A stretch of DNA of 64,000 bases from Ramlibacter alkalitolerans. GTDB lineage: Bacteria > Pseudomonadota > Gammaproteobacteria > Burkholderiales > Burkholderiaceae_C. The DNA is taken from the NCBI RefSeq assembly GCF_016722765.1, contig NZ_JAEQND010000009.1, forward strand, positions 57,501 through 121,500, given 5' to 3'. Made by a program: the position numbers and the translations under genes. Shown here one piece after another: positions 7,150 to 19,165 of this stretch. Numbering within the stretch: position 1 is the stretch's first letter; the number at the start of each line of letters is the position of its first letter. Below the pieces are notes generated by a model. It worked only from the letters and a program-made list of their open reading frames with translations, was not told the DNA's origin and did no database searches.

Positions 7150-10100
7150 TCAGGACAGGATGAAATCGGACTGGTTCACGACGTTGGTACCGACACCGGT
7201 GACGCCCAGCATCTCGATGGAACCGCCGGCGACGGATACCAGCGTGTCGAGGATCCCGTCGGCGTTGAGGTCGCCGATGGAGATCCCGACCGAGGCGCCG
7301 AAGTTCGCCGCCGTGATGCCGAGTCCGCTCAGGTCCAGAAGGTCCTGGCCGCCGACGGCATTGGCGTCGAAGCCGGTGATGCGATCGGTGCCGAAGCCGG
7401 GCTGGAAGACGAAGACGTCGTTGCCGGCACCGCCGTCCAGGGTGTCGTTGCCGGCTCCGCCGTTCAGCCTGTCATCGCCGGCGCCGCCGGAGAGGGCGTT
7501 GGCACCGGCGTTGCCCGTCAGCACGTCGTTGCCGCTGCCACCGGTGACGTTCTCGATGCCGCTGATCGACGTGAAGCCCGAAGCGGTCCCGGCAGCGACA
7601 TTCACCGCGACGGCCGCCGTGGTGCCGGCATACGTCAGCGTGTCGGTGCCGCCCTGCATGTTGGCCGTCACGGACTCGATATTGGCCAGGGTGCCGTTGC
7701 TGACCCCGGTGAGGGCGGTACCCGAGAACAAGACCCGCAGCACCTCGTTGGCAGCCGTGCCCGTCACCGCCAGCGTATCGCTCCCGGCGCCGCCGTCCAC
7801 GGTGTCGGCCCCCTGGTTGGCGGTGTGCACGATGGTGTCGTTGCCGGCTCCACCATCGATGGTGTCGTTGCCCAGCCCGCCGTCGAGGGTGTCGTTGCCA
7901 TCGCCGCCCAGCAGCGTGTCGTTGCCGGCGTTCCCGCCCAGCGTGTCGTTGCCGGCCAACCCGGACAGCAGGTCGTTGCCGGAACCGCCGGCGATCACGT
8001 TGGCGACGGTATTGCCCGTGCCGCTGAAGTCGCCGGTACCGATGAAGGTGAGGTTCTCCAGGTTGGTCCCCAGCGTGTAGCTCGCCAGGGTGGTGCGCAC
8101 TTCGTCCGTTCCCGCGGCGCCGGTTTCCACCACCGTGTCGGTCACGTCATGCACGACGTAGACGTCGCTGCCGCTGCCGCCGTTGAGCACGTTGGCCACG
8201 CCGGCCATGCCACCCAGGAAGTCGTTGCCGCTGCCGGTGGTGACGTTCTCGATGCCTGCCACGGAGGTGAAACCCGAAGCGGTGCCGGTTGCCAGGTTGA
8301 CGTTGATGGCCTCCGTCGCCCCTACGTACATCAGCGTGTCGGTGCCGCCCTGCAGGTTGGCGGTCACGGCCTCGACGTTCACCACGGAGCCGCCGCCGAG
8401 ATCGGTCAGCGTGCCAGCGGAGATCACGACCCGCAGGATCTCGTTCGAAGCGCTGCCGGTCACGTTGACCGTATCCACGCCCGAACCGCCGTCGACGCTG
8501 TCGATGCCCTGGTTGACGGAGCGCAGGATGGTGTCGTTGCCGGCACCGGCATCGATGGTGTCGTTGCCGAGGCCGCCGTCGATGGTGTCGTCGCCCGCGC
8601 CGCCCATCAGCGTGTCGTTGCCGGCATTCCCCAGCAGCGTGTCGTTGCCGTCACCGCCCGTGAGGGTGTCGTCGCCGGCGCCACCGTCCAGCACGTCGTT
8701 CCCGGTGCCGCCGGTGATCACGTTGGCCGCAGCATTGCCGGTGCCTGTGAAGTTGCCCGCTCCCACGAAGGTCAGGTTTTCGACGTTGACGTTGCCGATC
8801 GTGTAGGCGTTGGCCATCGAGCGGACCGTGTCGAGGCCACCCCCGGCGGCTTCGGACACCACGTCCGACGTGTCGTGCACCACGAAGGTGTCGTCGCCGG
8901 CACCGCCGATGAGCATGTTCGTCACGCCGGCCGCTCCGACCAGCAAGTCGTTGCCGCTGCCGGCCGTCACGTTCTCGATGCCCACGATGGACGCGAAGCC
9001 CGAGGCGGTCCCCGCACCGAGGTCGACAGTGATGTCATTGGAGGTGCCGGCATAGCTCAGGGTGTCCACGCCGCCGCCCAGGTTGGCGGTCACGATTTCG
9101 ACGTCGGACAAGCTGCCGCCGCCGACCGTCGACAGCCCGCCGGTGCCGAGGGTCACCGCCAGCGTATTCGCAGACGCCGTGCCGGAGATCACCAGGGTGT
9201 CCGTGCCGCTGCCACCATTCACGGTGTCGACGCCCTCACCGGCCGTGTAGTTGATCGTGTCGTTGCCGGCTCCCGCGTTGATCAGGTCATTGCCCGGGCC
9301 GCCGTCCAGGAGGTCGTCGGCGTCCAAGCCGCTCACGATGTCGTTGCCGCCGCCGGCGCTCATGTTGTCCTGGCCGTTGGTGCCGATGACCGATTGCGAA
9401 GCGTCATTCGGTGCCACCAAGTCACCCGTGACGATCGTCCCCTGCGACGTCACCGTGTTCGCATTCCCGCCCTCATCGGTGTACGTCGCCACCACGCGCA
9501 ATTGCCGGTTCACCTGGCCCTGCGTGGGTGTGAAGCTGGAGCCCGTCGCGCCGGAGATGTTGGTGAAGGCGCCGCCGCCGCCCAGTTCGCTTTGCTGCCA
9601 CTGGTAGTGGAACACCACGCCCGCGAGGCCGTCCGCGTCCGTGATCTGGTTGACCACGGTCAGCGTGGAGCCTTCGGTCGGCGTCACGTCGGACACGGCG
9701 AGCATGCCGCCAGGCGCCCCGTCGAACACGGGGGCGGTCGGGGCCAGGTAGAGCGTCTCCAGCACGCCATTGGCGTCCTGGTACGACGCCTTCACCCGCA
9801 GTGCCAGGCCGGCCTCGTTGATGCTCGGCGTGAAGGTCGGGCCGGTGATGATGATGTCACCCGCCGGCGTGATCGCGCTGATGTCCACGAAGACGCCGGA
9901 GCCCGGGGCTGTTTCCGACTGCCACGTATAGGAGACGTTCTTCACGGCACCCGTGGGATTGGTGGCGCTCACGTTGTCCAGGTCCGTCACGCCGGCGGCC
10001 GAAACCGTCAGCAGCTGGCCGATCCTGGGCGTCGTGTCGTTGATGCTCAGCGCGCCATCGGGGGCGTTCTCGAACCCGGCGATGTCCACCGCCATGTCGG

Positions 10101-13100
10101 CGAATTGCACCCGCTCGATATTGGTCAGCCGGTCGATGCCGTCGATGCCCACGCCCACCACGTTGCCGGCGCCGTCCAGGATGTTGTGCGTGACGGTGGT
10201 CACGCCGTTGGCGTCGGTGTCGATCGAGTACTCGGCGAAGTTGCCCCGGTACACCGCCGTGTCGAAGTTCGGATCGGTGCCGGCCATGATCTCCCGCACG
10301 ATCGTCAGCTGGCCGGGGTTGATCTCGCCGGAGAAGATCCGCGACTCCAGTTCCAGCATCGTGTTCGACCGGAACAGTTCGGGGCCCGTGCCGTCCCTGT
10401 TGGTCCGCACGCTGATCTGCACGTTCAGCCAGCGGTCGCCGTCGATCAGGTCGTTGCCGCCGCGGCCTTCCAGCAGGTCGCTGCCTTCGCCGCCGAGGAT
10501 GATGTTGCCGCCGTCGAACTGGTCGTCGAGCGTGCCGGCCACGCCGTCCGCGCCATTGCCCTCGGCGCCGACGAAGTCGCGCAGGCCGTGGATCAGGTCG
10601 AAGTTCCGCAGCACGCTGCCGGTGAAGCCGGAGACCAGGATGCTCGTCGAGTTCACGTCGTCGCCGATCAGGATGTCCGAGAAGGCCGAGCCGGACATGC
10701 CTTCGACGAACATGAAGCGGGCGCCGGTGTTCGGGACCACGTCGACGGGTGCCGTCGGGTTGAACACCCGCAGGTTCATGTCGGCCGCTGCGCCCAGGGT
10801 CGGATGCCGGAAGCTGGCCCAGTCGAAGCCGGAGGCGCCGAGGTAGCGGTCCACCGAGCCGCCGTTGCCGATCATGATGTCGTCGCCGCCCTCGCCGAAC
10901 ATGCGGTCGCCGACGATGTCGCCGAAGAACACGTCGTTGCCGAGCACGGCGTCGAGGCCGCGGGCGTCGAAGTTGTCGCCGGCTGCACCGTCCATCATGC
11001 CGAACTCGAGCCAGTCGTCGCCCTCGTTGCCGAACAGCATCTCGGTTGCGGGGGAGCCCGAGATGAAGTCGTTGCCGCCGCCGGCGAAGCCCTCGGAGGC
11101 GTCCTGGCCGGTGACGATGTAGTCGGCGCCAAAGCCACCCAGGATCAGCACGAGCCCGTTGCCGCCGTGGATGGCGTCGTTGCCGTCGCCACCCTGGAAG
11201 TTGTCGTCGCCCCCGCCGGTGTTGGTGATGATGTCGTCGCCGGCCTCGCCGAAGACGATGTCGTTGCCGTCACCGCCGTCGAGCCGGTCGTCGCCCCCGT
11301 CGCCGTGCAGCGTGTCGTCTCCGATGCTCCCGATCAGCGTGTCGTTGCCCGTCGTGCCGCCCAGGACGACATGCTCCTCGCCGGTGTACTGCAGGTAGTG
11401 CGTATCGGGGCCGACGGTGTTCGGGTCGTCGCGGATCACGTCACCGAGCGGATCCGCGCGGCCGGCCGGGTTGGCGCTGCCGTCGGCATTCAGGCCGGTG
11501 AGCTGCTTCGACGCATCCACTTCCAGCGTGTACGCCATGTCCGAGAACACGAAGCCGGGCAGGTGGATGGCATCGGTGTTGGCGCTGATCAGCTTCTGGA
11601 ACGAGTTCTGTTCGAGCTCGGTCCGCATGTTCAGGCCCGCGGTGCGCTCCAGGTAATAGAAGCGGTCGCCGGCCTGCAGGGCCTCCAGCTGGGTCTCGAA
11701 GACGAAGGTGAAGGTGGAGCCGAGCAGGCCGCCGAACTGCGTCTGCTTCTCCGCCAGGCCACCGATCCAGAGGTCGATGTCGTTCACGCCCGTGGTCGCG
11801 GCCGGCCCGTTCATGAATGCAAGGCGGTCCGCAGGCACGCCGGTCGTATCGTCGGCCGTGCCCGCGATGCCGTCGAGGCCGTTCGCGCCGTACACCAGGG
11901 CGTACGCGGCGCCACGCTTGGCGGCCAGCGTCGTCGCGCTGGTGAGAGAGGCATGCTTGCCGTACGCGGCGACGAAGTTCACCAGCGATTCGTGATGCTT
12001 CAGGTTCAGTCCGAGGTCGGCCCAGCTCTCGTAGGGCTTGAGCACGGAATCGCCGGTCATGTCGAAGAACTGCTTGCGCGCTTCGTTCAGCGATGGCACG
12101 CCGGCGTCACGGCCGCGGGCGATGTTGAGCGCCGGCAGGTCGAGCGGCAGCCCCAGCAGGTTGCTGCGCAGCGCCTCGGTGACGAATTCGTCGATCTCGT
12201 TGCCGGTTTCACGGGTCAGGCCGCGCACGATGGCGCCGGCCGACTGCGCATCGGTGCCACCGCTGGCGGAGAACTCGAGCGGGTTCAGGAAGGCAGCGAT
12301 CAGTCCGAGCTGCGGATCCCCGTTGATCGTGTTCATGTTCGGATCGAAACGATCCACCGTCTCGGTCAGCATCGAGTGACCGAAGCGGTACACCACGTGG
12401 GCGAACTCGGCGACGATCGCCGGGTCGATGGAGGCGTCGTAGCCCTGGCCTTCAGTGAGGAAGACGTCGATGTTCGGCTCCACCCGGCGGGCGAATTCCT
12501 CGAACACGAGGTGCTGGTACTGCATCTCGGTGCCGAAGCGCGCCGCCTGGAACAGGCGCTCGCCGTCCCATGCGAGGGCGTCGATGGCCGCCATCCTGGC
12601 TGCAGCGCCGAGGCCGTTGATCGCGTCGACCTGCGCCTGGGTGATGTCGTTCGCCAGCCATTGGCTCACGAACGCGGCGTCGTTGGAAGCGAACGTGACG
12701 TCCTTGATGTGCTCGACCAGCCGGTTGTGTTCCGCATGGAAGATGAAGTGCACGGTCGTCAGGCCGATGTTCTCGTTGCCGCGGCCGTCGCCGGTGACGA
12801 AGTGCTTGTCCAGCAGTTCGTTGTCGTACTGGCCGGCGGCGAGCGGGCCGCCGACCACGCTGTTCGCGTCGGCGGTCAGGACCTGGCCCGTGTCGGAGAC
12901 CGGGGCGGCATCGTGCGCGATGTCCACCAGGAAGGCATGGCCCGTGCGCCCGGCGAGGATCGGGGTGTTGGTGACCGGGTCGATCCCGAGGTTGTGGATG
13001 TCGAGGCCGCCGGCGACACCTTCGACCAGGCCGTGGTTGGTCACGAGCTGGGCGAAGCCGTGCGCGCCAGGGATGAACTTGCCGTACGGGTCGGTCGCCA

Positions 13101-16100
13101 GCATCGGCGCGTCCAGCGCGTCCATGTCCGTCAGCTTGATGCCGAGGAACTGCGCGGCCTGTGCCTTGACCTCGGCCCAGTTGCCGATGCCGCCTTCGGC
13201 GCCATCGAGCAGGTTCCCGGTCGCGACGGTGTGGCCGGAGGCGTCGAACTTGTATTCGCGCAGGAACACCTGGTGCGACGGATGCGAGGTGTAGGTCTGG
13301 TTCTGGTCGACGAAGGGCGTCGTCTCGTTGTTGTGGAAGTGGACGTCGTCGGCGGTGCCCAGCACGTGGTCGTCACCGGCCTGCACCAGCGTGTTCGTCG
13401 CCCGCGACAGGATCATGAAGCGCTGGTTCACCGGCAGGTCGTCGCCCGTGCCGAGGATGCCGTCGGCGCCCTTGATCAGCGGGTCATCCGCCTGCAGCGG
13501 GATGAAGACGGCGCTCGAGCTCTTGTCAACCAGGTCCAGGCCGTGGTCGAAGAACTGGCCGAAGAACGTGAACCAGGCGTTGAACGGCGAGCTGAGGCCT
13601 GCGTCCGGCGTCACGTTGGGGATCAGGAACACCGGACGGTCATCGGCCGTGCCGAAGATGCCGTCCATGCCCGGGCTCATGACCGGCGACGAGCCGCCGG
13701 CGGCGGCCACCGCGGCGGCATTGCCGGGCGTCTGGTCGGCGATCAGGTTGGAGATGATCCGCGGGTCGGCGTCCACCACGCTCTGGACCAGGGGAACGCC
13801 GTTGGCGTCGAGGACCACGTTGCCGTTGGCGTCCCTCACGACCGCCGCATAGTTGTTGTTGCTCACGCCGAAGAAGCTGGGATCGTCGCCCTCGTTGCGG
13901 AACACCTGGTCCAGCATCAGCGGGAAGTCCTGGTCCGCGGCGCCGAAGGTGATCTTGCCGGCGTTGAGGTTGTTGAACGAGCCGTCCACGGTCCGCAAGC
14001 CGTAGGGCAGGCGCGTGTTCTGGATCATCGAGGCGAGGTCCTGCGACGGCGTGCCGTAGGCGCCCGAATGCGCTTCCGCGATCTTGATCTGGTCCAGGAT
14101 GAACTCGAGATCGTCGCGGATCATGTGCAGGCCGTTGCTCGGATTCGCGACCTCGCTTTCGACCGGGCGCGGCGTGACGGGCGCGGTCGCGATCGTGCCG
14201 CTCACCGCCGCCGTGGGCGCCGAGTACACGTTCTCCAGCACCCCGTGGTCATCCTGGTAGATGCCGCGCACGCGCAGGACGAGTCCGTTGAGGTCCGACG
14301 TCACCTTGAAGGTCGGACCGGCGATCAGGGTCGGCTGGTTGCCGAACGGGATCACGATGTCCTCGAAGATGCCGCTGCCGGCGAGCCGCTCGACCTGCCA
14401 CAGGTAGGTGATGGGCCGCCCGTGGACGATGCCACCGGCGTTGTCGGCGTCGGTGATGCCCAGGTCGGAGACGGTGAGCACCTGGTTCACTGCGGGTGCG
14501 ACGCCTGGCGTGGCGCTTTCGATCGTCAGCTGCCCCACGGCCTCGGCGTTGAGGCCTTCCACCAGGACGACGGCCTGGTCGGCGAACTGCACGCGCTCGA
14601 TGTTCTTCAGCGTGTCGATGCCGTCGGCACCGACAGTGACGCCGCCATCGATCGAATGCGCCACCGTCGTACTGCCGTCGGCGTTGTGCGTGATGGTGTA
14701 GTCTTCGCGCTTGCCCCAGTACATGGCGGTGTCGAAGGCCGGCGCGGCCGTCAGGATCTCGCGCACGATCTGCAGCTGGCCGGGGTTGATCGCGCCGGAC
14801 AGCATGTCCGGTACGAGGTCCTTCATGCTGTTGACGCTGCGGATTTCCGCGCCGCTCCCGTCGGCGTGCTCGCGCACGCTGATGCGCACGTTCAGCCAGC
14901 GGTCGCCGTCGAGGAGGTCGTCATCCTGCCGCCCGTCGAGGATGTCGCTGCCGCCGCCGCCGAGGAGGATGTCGCCGGAACTGAAGCTGGTGACCCCCTC
15001 GCCGAGCAGCGCCTGCATGCCTTCGTACAGGGAAGGGTTGGTCATCTTGCCGAACAGCACCTCGGCGGCGCCGGTCGGGACGACGTCCAGCTTGGTGCCG
15101 TGCAGGATGTCGGAGAAGGCGGAGCCGGACAGGCCTTCGACCTGGAAGAACTTGTCCAGGATGCCCTGGTTGGAGCCCGCGACCGGCGGCTCCAGGATCG
15201 GATTGAGGGCCAGGTCCGCGGTAACGCCCTCCGTATCGTTGGCGTAGCTGCCCCAGTCGAAGCCGCCGCCGCCGGTGAAGCGGTCCTCGCCATCGGACAT
15301 CACCATGATGTCGTCGCCGCCTTCGCCCTCGCCCTCGTCGAAGCCGCCGCCCGTGATGAACACGTCGTGGCCGATGATGGTGCCCAGGCCCAGCGGGTCG
15401 AAGTTGTCGCCGCCGGCGCCGTCCTGCGTGCCGATCTCGATCCAGTCGTCGCCTTCACCGCCCAGCGTGGGCAGGTTCAGCGGGGAGCCCAGGATGAAGT
15501 CGTTGCCCTGGCTGCCGAAGGTGGTGCTGACGTCGTCGCCGGTGATGATGAAGTCGCTGCCATCGCCTCCGATGATGATGTTGAGACCCTTGCCGCCGCT
15601 GATCACGTCGTTGCCGGCGTTGCCGTGGAGGACGTCGTCGCCGCCGATGTCGGTGATGATGTCGTCGCCGGCGCCGCCTTCGATCGTGTCGTTGCCGTCG
15701 CCGCCCTCGAGCCGGTCGTTGCCGCCGTCGCCCCACAGGGTGTCGTCGCCGATGCTGGCGATCAGCGTGTCGTTGCCTTCGGTGCCGCCGAGGACGACGT
15801 GGTCCTCCCCGGTGTAGCGCACGTAGTGGGCATCCGGGCCGGGGGTCGACGGGTCATCCCGGATCACCAGCGGGATCGAAGCGGTGCCGCCCTCGGTCGG
15901 GTCGGCGCGGCCGTCGGCGCCGAGGCCGGTGTGCTGGCGGGTCCGATCTGCTTCCAGCGTCCAGGCCGGCAACGAGAAGACGTCGAACGGCAAGTGCGTC
16001 GCGTCCGTGTTCTGCATGATCAGCTGGGCGAACGTGTTGTTCTCCAGCTCGGTGCCGAAGTTCAGGCCGGCGGTGCGCGACAGGTAGTAGAAGCGGTCGC

Positions 16101-18357
16101 CGTTCTGCAGGTTCTCCAGCTGCAGTTCGAACACGAAGTTGAAGGTCGAGCCGAGCAGGCCGCCGAAGGGCATCTGCTCTTCCGCCAGACCGCCGATCCA
16201 CAGGTCGATGTCGTCGACGCCGGTGGTCGTCACGCCGGCCGGGGTGTTGGCGTAGATGCCCCTGCTGTTCAGGAAGTCCAGGCGGTCGTTTTCGTCCGCG
16301 GTGAAGGTCCGGTTCGTGTTGGTGACGGCGTCGTGGATGACGGCGCTGCCGCCCAGCACGAGGGCGGTGGCGATGGCCCGGCGTTCCTCCACCGTGTCCA
16401 CATCCGCTTCGTGCAGCGCGGCATGGGTGCCGTAGGCCGCGATGAAGTTGATGACCGAAGCTTCGTGCTTCAGGTGCTGCGTCAGGTCGACCCAGCTGAT
16501 GTACGGGGCCAGCTTGCTCTCGCTCGTCATCTCGAAGAAGCCGCGGCGCGCCTCGTTCAGGGTCGGCACGCCGGTCTCGCGGCCGCGGGCGATGTTGATC
16601 GCGGCCAGGTCCAGCGGCAGCCCGAGCAGCGAATTGCGCACGGCGTCGGTGACGAATTCGTCGATCTCGTTGCCGGCCTGGCGCGTCATGCCGCGCACGA
16701 CGGCGCCGGCGGCCTCTTCGGGCGTCAGTGCGCCGCCGTCATTGAAGGCGACCGGATTGAGGAAGGCCTCGATCAGCGACATGTCGCTGGAGTTGAAGTT
16801 CGGGTCGAATCGGTCCACCGATTCCGTGAGCATCGTGTGACCCACGCGGTACACGGCATGCGCGAACTCGGAAAAGATCGCCGGATTGATGTTGACGTTG
16901 TAGCCGTCCGGGATGAAAAACTCGTTGATGTTCGGCTGCACGCGGCGGGCGAACTCCTCGAACACCAGGTGCTGGTACTGCATTTCGGTGGCGAAGCGGG
17001 CGGCCTGGAACAGGCGTTCGCCGTTCCAGGAGCCATCGGGCAGTTGCCAGGTGTCGATGAAGGTTTCGTCGCCGGTGCCCAGGATCGTGGCCTTGATGGC
17101 GTCGATCTGGCGATTGTGTTCCGAGTGGAACACGTGGTGCACGGTGGTCAGCGCGATGTTCTCGTTGCCGCGGCCGTCGCCGGTGATGAAGTGCCGGTCC
17201 AGCAGTTCGTCGTCGTAGGTCCCGGCTGGCTGCGGGCCGGCGGCGGGGTCGTTGATGACGTTGTCGTTGTCGGCGACCAGCTGCTGGCCGATGTCCGACA
17301 CCGGGGAGGCGGAGTGCGCGATGTCGTTCAGGAAGGCATGGCCGGTGCGCAGGCCCAGGCTGCCGTCGATCGTATTGCCGGCATTGGCGGAGACCGTCAC
17401 CGGCGGCGGGCCGGCCTGGGTCACCACCTGCGGGAAGCCGTTGGGTCCGGGAACGAACTTTCCGTACGGGTCCGTGACCAGCAGCGGCAGGTCGAGGACG
17501 TCGCGATCGTCGAGGTCGATGTGCAGCAGGTCGTGCGCCTGGGCCTTCACGTCGGCCCAGGTGGGGAGGCCGCCGTCGGCGCCATTGAGCAGGTTGCCGG
17601 TGGCGACCGGGCGGCCGCTGCCATCGAGCACGTACTCGCGCAGGAAGACCTGGTGCGAGGCGTGCGAGGTGTAGGTCTGGTTCTGGTCGACGAAGGGCGT
17701 CGTCGCGTTCACGGGGTGTCCGTCGGCGTCCAGCGTGGCGCGCGAGAGCACCATGAAGTTGGTCGGGCTGCCGGCCACGAACAGCGGGTCGTCCGCCTGC
17801 AGCGGCATGATCACGAACTCGGTGGCGGTCTTGTTCACCAGGTCGAGGCCGTGGTCGAAGAACTGGCCGAAGAAGGTGAACCAGGAGTTGTAGGAGGCGG
17901 ACAGGCCCTCGTCAGGCGCGATGTTGGGGATCGTCAGCAGCGTGCCGGGCGGGATCACGTGGCCGTCGAGATCCAGCAGGACGCCGCCTGCGCCTATCGT
18001 GCCCTGGCCCGCCTGCACGAACGCCTGGACGGCAGCCGGGTTGCTGCTGGTCATGTCGGCGATCAGGTTGCTGATGATGCGGGGTTCCGGATCCACCAGC
18101 GACGGCGGGAGTTGCGGCGGGTTGTTGTTGGCCGGCCGCGGGTTCTGCGGGATCAGGTCGAGGAAGGGCTGGTCCGCGGCGCCGAAGTTCTCATGGCCGG
18201 GCACGAGGTTGTTGAACGATCCGTCCACCGTCCTCAGGCCGATCGGCAAGAACGCGGTCGGAACGAGCGTCCTCAGGTCCGCGCCCGCCGCGTGGGCTTC
18301 GGCAACCTGGATCTGCTGGAGGATGAATTCCAGATCACCACGGTTCAAATTGGCCAT
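7150..18357 (-). CDS. Giant secreted RTX protein with two animal-type heme-peroxidase units
   Basis: The protein is 3735 residues. Unit 1 (about 1-1400) and unit 2 (about 1412-2760) each contain an animal-peroxidase domain: distal [12 protein letters not shown] with His169 and His1605, proximal YRxGHxMLTE with His507 and His1994, and a conserved ARGRxxGVPxLNEAR. Each is followed by RTX repeats, a GDRWLNVxIS segment and Ig-like domains (one after unit 1, two after unit 2). Residues about 2990-3650 are RTX repeats in three large modules; more than 35 GGxGxDxL-type motifs occur overall. The protein ends DFILS, an acidic residue followed by hydrophobic ones, as in type I secretion signals, and it lacks a Sec signal. 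The ATG at 18357 was chosen for its Shine-Dalgarno (AGGAGAAG) and because residues [16 protein letters not shown] mirror the start of unit 2. Related proteins include Mn(II)-oxidising MopA; the substrate here is unknown. Confidence 0.93.
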   Translation of the reverse strand: MANLNRGDLEFILQQIQVAEAHAAGADLRTLVPTAFLPIGLRTVDGSFNNLVPGHENFGAADQPFLDLIPQNPRPANNNPPQLPPSLVDPEPRIISNLIADMTSSNPAAVQAFVQAGQGTIGAGGVLLDLDGHVIPPGTLLTIPNIAPDEGLSASYNSWFTFFGQFFDHGLDLVNKTATEFVIMPLQADDPLFVAGSPTNFMVLSRATLDADGHPVNATTPFVDQNQTYTSHASHQVFLREYVLDGSGRPVATGNLLNGADGGLPTWADVKAQAHDLLHIDLDDRDVLDLPLLVTDPYGKFVPGPNGFPQVVTQAGPPPVTVSANAGNTIDGSLGLRTGHAFLNDIAHSASPVSDIGQQLVADNDNVINDPAAGPQPAGTYDDELLDRHFITGDGRGNENIALTTVHHVFHSEHNRQIDAIKATILGTGDETFIDTWQLPDGSWNGERLFQAARFATEMQYQHLVFEEFARRVQPNINEFFIPDGYNVNINPAIFSEFAHAVYRVGHTMLTESVDRFDPNFNSSDMSLIEAFLNPVAFNDGGALTPEEAAGAVVRGMTRQAGNEIDEFVTDAVRNSLLGLPLDLAAINIARGRETGVPTLNEARRGFFEMTSESKLAPYISWVDLTQHLKHEASVINFIAAYGTHAALHEADVDTVEERRAIATALVLGGSAVIHDAVTNTNRTFTADENDRLDFLNSRGIYANTPAGVTTTGVDDIDLWIGGLAEEQMPFGGLLGSTFNFVFELQLENLQNGDRFYYLSRTAGLNFGTELENNTFAQLIMQNTDATHLPFDVFSLPAWTLEADRTRQHTGLGADGRADPTEGGTASIPLVIRDDPSTPGPDAHYVRYTGEDHVVLGGTEGNDTLIASIGDDTLWGDGGNDRLEGGDGNDTIEGGAGDDIITDIGGDDVLHGNAGNDVISGGKGLNIIIGGDGSDFIITGDDVSTTFGSQGNDFILGSPLNLPTLGGEGDDWIEIGTQDGAGGDNFDPLGLGTIIGHDVFITGGGFDEGEGEGGDDIMVMSDGEDRFTGGGGFDWGSYANDTEGVTADLALNPILEPPVAGSNQGILDKFFQVEGLSGSAFSDILHGTKLDVVPTGAAEVLFGKMTNPSLYEGMQALLGEGVTSFSSGDILLGGGGSDILDGRQDDDLLDGDRWLNVRISVREHADGSGAEIRSVNSMKDLVPDMLSGAINPGQLQIVREILTAAPAFDTAMYWGKREDYTITHNADGSTTVAHSIDGGVTVGADGIDTLKNIERVQFADQAVVLVEGLNAEAVGQLTIESATPGVAPAVNQVLTVSDLGITDADNAGGIVHGRPITYLWQVERLAGSGIFEDIVIPFGNQPTLIAGPTFKVTSDLNGLVLRVRGIYQDDHGVLENVYSAPTAAVSGTIATAPVTPRPVESEVANPSNGLHMIRDDLEFILDQIKIAEAHSGAYGTPSQDLASMIQNTRLPYGLRTVDGSFNNLNAGKITFGAADQDFPLMLDQVFRNEGDDPSFFGVSNNNYAAVVRDANGNVVLDANGVPLVQSVVDADPRIISNLIADQTPGNAAAVAAAGGSSPVMSPGMDGIFGTADDRPVFLIPNVTPDAGLSSPFNAWFTFFGQFFDHGLDLVDKSSSAVFIPLQADDPLIKGADGILGTGDDLPVNQRFMILSRATNTLVQAGDDHVLGTADDVHFHNNETTPFVDQNQTYTSHPSHQVFLREYKFDASGHTVATGNLLDGAEGGIGNWAEVKAQAAQFLGIKLTDMDALDAPMLATDPYGKFIPGAHGFAQLVTNHGLVEGVAGGLDIHNLGIDPVTNTPILAGRTGHAFLVDIAHDAAPVSDTGQVLTADANSVVGGPLAAGQYDNELLDKHFVTGDGRGNENIGLTTVHFIFHAEHNRLVEHIKDVTFASNDAAFVSQWLANDITQAQVDAINGLGAAARMAAIDALAWDGERLFQAARFGTEMQYQHLVFEEFARRVEPNIDVFLTEGQGYDASIDPAIVAEFAHVVYRFGHSMLTETVDRFDPNMNTINGDPQLGLIAAFLNPLEFSASGGTDAQSAGAIVRGLTRETGNEIDEFVTEALRSNLLGLPLDLPALNIARGRDAGVPSLNEARKQFFDMTGDSVLKPYESWADLGLNLKHHESLVNFVAAYGKHASLTSATTLAAKRGAAYALVYGANGLDGIAGTADDTTGVPADRLAFMNGPAATTGVNDIDLWIGGLAEKQTQFGGLLGSTFTFVFETQLEALQAGDRFYYLERTAGLNMRTELEQNSFQKLISANTDAIHLPGFVFSDMAYTLEVDASKQLTGLNADGSANPAGRADPLGDVIRDDPNTVGPDTHYLQYTGEEHVVLGGTTGNDTLIGSIGDDTLHGDGGDDRLDGGDGNDIVFGEAGDDIITNTGGGDDNFQGGDGNDAIHGGNGLVLILGGFGADYIVTGQDASEGFAGGGNDFISGSPATEMLFGNEGDDWLEFGMMDGAAGDNFDARGLDAVLGNDVFFGDIVGDRMFGEGGDDIMIGNGGSVDRYLGASGFDWASFRHPTLGAAADMNLRVFNPTAPVDVVPNTGARFMFVEGMSGSAFSDILIGDDVNSTSILVSGFTGSVLRNFDLIHGLRDFVGAEGNGADGVAGTLDDQFDGGNIILGGEGSDLLEGRGGNDLIDGDRWLNVQISVRTNRDGTGPELFRSNTMLELESRIFSGEINPGQLTIVREIMAGTDPNFDTAVYRGNFAEYSIDTDANGVTTVTHNILDGAGNVVGVGIDGIDRLTNIERVQFADMAVDIAGFENAPDGALSINDTTPRIGQLLTVSAAGVTDLDNVSATNPTGAVKNVSYTWQSETAPGSGVFVDISAITPAGDIIITGPTFTPSINEAGLALRVKASYQDANGVLETLYLAPTAPVFDGAPGGMLAVSDVTPTEGSTLTVVNQITDADGLAGVVFHYQWQQSELGGGGAFTNISGATGSSFTPTQGQVNRQLRVVATYTDEGGNANTVTSQGTIVTGDLVAPNDASQSVIGTNGQDNMSAGGGNDIVSGLDADDLLDGGPGNDLINAGAGNDTINYTAGEGVDTVNGGSGTDTLVISGTASANTLAVTLGTGGLSTVGGGSLSDVEIVTANLGGGVDTLSYAGTSNDITVDLGAGTASGFASIVGIENVTAGSGNDLLVGAAGVTNMLIGGAGDDTFVVHDTSDVVSEAAGGGLDTVRSMANAYTIGNVNVENLTFVGAGNFTGTGNAAANVITGGTGNDVLDGGAGDDTLTGGDGNDTLLGNAGNDTLMGGAGDDTIDGGLGNDTIDAGAGNDTILRSVNQGIDSVDGGSGVDTVNVTGSASNEILRVVISAGTLTDLGGGSVVNVEAVTANLQGGTDTLMYVGATEAINVNLATGTASGFTSVAGIENVTTGSGNDFLGGMAGVANVLNGGSGSDVYVVHDVTDTVVETGAAGTDEVRTTLASYTLGTNLENLTFIGTGDFSGTGNTVANVIAGGSGNDLLSGLAGNDTLGGNAGNDTLLGGDGNDTLDGGLGNDTIDGGAGNDTIVHTANQGADTVDGGAGSDTLAVTGTAANEVLRVLFSGTALTGVSNGTLANIESVTANMQGGTDTLTYAGTTAAVAVNVAAGTASGFTSISGIENVTGGSGNDVLTGNAGANALSGGAGDDRLNGGAGNDTLDGGAGNDVFVFQPGFGTDRITGFDANAVGGQDLLDLSGLGITAANFGASVGISIGDLNADGILDTLVSVAGGSIEMLGVTGVGTNVVNQSDFILS
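7430..9250 (-). repeat. Three large C-terminal RTX modules of about 0.7 kb
   Basis: The segments starting near 9230, 8500 and 7800 each begin with an AGNDTI...DTVDGGSG-like stretch, run through a beta-rich insert containing [12 protein letters not shown], [16 protein letters not shown], then a further RTX block. Spacing is about 730 and 700 bp; the third is truncated before the secretion signal. Confidence 0.75.
9950..18357 (-). repeat. Two-unit internal duplication within the peroxidase gene
   Basis: The unit coded by about 18357-14140 and that coded by about 14123-9950 align over their whole length: N-terminal DLEFILxQIxxAEAH, [12 protein letters not shown], the peroxidase domain, the RTX block, GDRWLNV and ERVQFAD. 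The copies are diverged, and unit 2 is longer between the distal and proximal histidines (389 versus 338 residues), so the duplication is old and both copies seem maintained. Confidence 0.85.
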
Positions 18358-19165
18358 TTCGCTTCTCCTCGCTAGAAAAGGGACCGACGGGCGCGCTTCC
18401 TGCGGGCAAAGCCCCTCCGCGCCCGCCACTGGGGCAGGTATGCAGTTGCTGGTCGACCGGACCAGCGACGGATGGGAATGGGAGCGTCCTCAGGGGACGC
18501 GCCGGTCAGCGCACCGGTGGTCGCTGTGGCATGGGTTTGGTGCGGCCGGCAAGCGCGAACGCGGCGGCCCGGCCATAGACTGGGCCGCATGGATGGGCGA
18601 AGCCGTGGCCGCATTGCGTCCCGGCTCGGCAGCCGATGCCGCCGCCGGGCGCGCGGGCCCGGCATTCAGAAAACACAGCCCGTCCTGAAGGCTTATGCAT
18701 GGGGCACTCCTCGGACAGCCAAGCTGGCTGCCTCCTCAACTCGCCACCAATCGGTCGAACTCTCCCTCCGGCGTTTTTGTTTGCTTTGCCGAAGCGTTCG
18801 AATGTGTTACTTCGTTAACCTCATCGAAACAGGGTTGTAGGTCGAAATGAGTTTCACTGCTAACTCATGACACACTTAGTTACAGTGGTCGCGTTGTGAG
18901 AAACTGCCCAGGTTGCGTGAGATGCAACACGCTGCGTCTTGTAAGTCATTGATTTACATCAAGGGTCCCCACAAAGTTCGCATTTTTCTAATCCGACGAA
19001 CGGTATTCAGTACTTTCCCGAATAATCCTTTCGGCAACGCTTCCGGGCGTGAGGAAGGTCACTGCCGGCGCTCTCCAATGGCAGATAGCGCGTCGAAAAT
19101 GCGTGCGCTGCGTGGGTGGGAGCCAGCTTTTGTTTCCTGGCGCCGCGCGCCTGGCCTGATACACC
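18358..19165. other. 808-bp gap upstream of the peroxidase gene; AT-rich regulatory region
   Basis: No convincing gene was seen. From about 18760 to 19040 the base composition drops clearly below the surrounding GC level. This stretch contains a perfect FNR-type box and several small inverted repeats, including ATGAGTT/AACTCAT at 18847-18868 and a 6-bp hairpin CAGCCA/TGGCTG at 18716-18730. Because the gene on the right also points leftward and ends at 19166, these elements most likely serve the peroxidase gene, giving it a leader of several hundred bases. Confidence 0.6.
18949..18962. promoter_or_regulatory. Perfect FNR/Anr-family binding site
   Basis: TTGATTTACATCAA matches TTGAT-N4-ATCAA exactly and lies in the AT-rich part of the gap. 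If it drives a class II promoter toward the peroxidase gene, transcription would begin near 18914 on the minus strand, leaving a leader of about 550 bases. CRP-family proteins with related specificity (Dnr) could also bind. Confidence 0.5.

Noticed and set aside
7400-9300. Regularly spaced short repeats that could suggest a CRISPR array
   Set aside because: They are in-frame RTX codons (GTGTCGTTGCCGGC and relatives) with no unique spacers.
6856-18375. Plus-strand open frame of more than 3800 codons antisense to the peroxidase gene
   Set aside because: It mirrors the RTX gene exactly. Repetitive GC-rich GGxGxD codons leave the opposite strand free of stops. Its translation is low-complexity (VVAG, HVV, DVA repeats) without domains.
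18716-18780. Possible riboswitch-like (GEMM) sequence on the minus strand upstream of the peroxidase gene
   Set aside because: GGCAAAGC and CGCCGG segments are present but the GEMM core and tetraloop arrangement do not fit.
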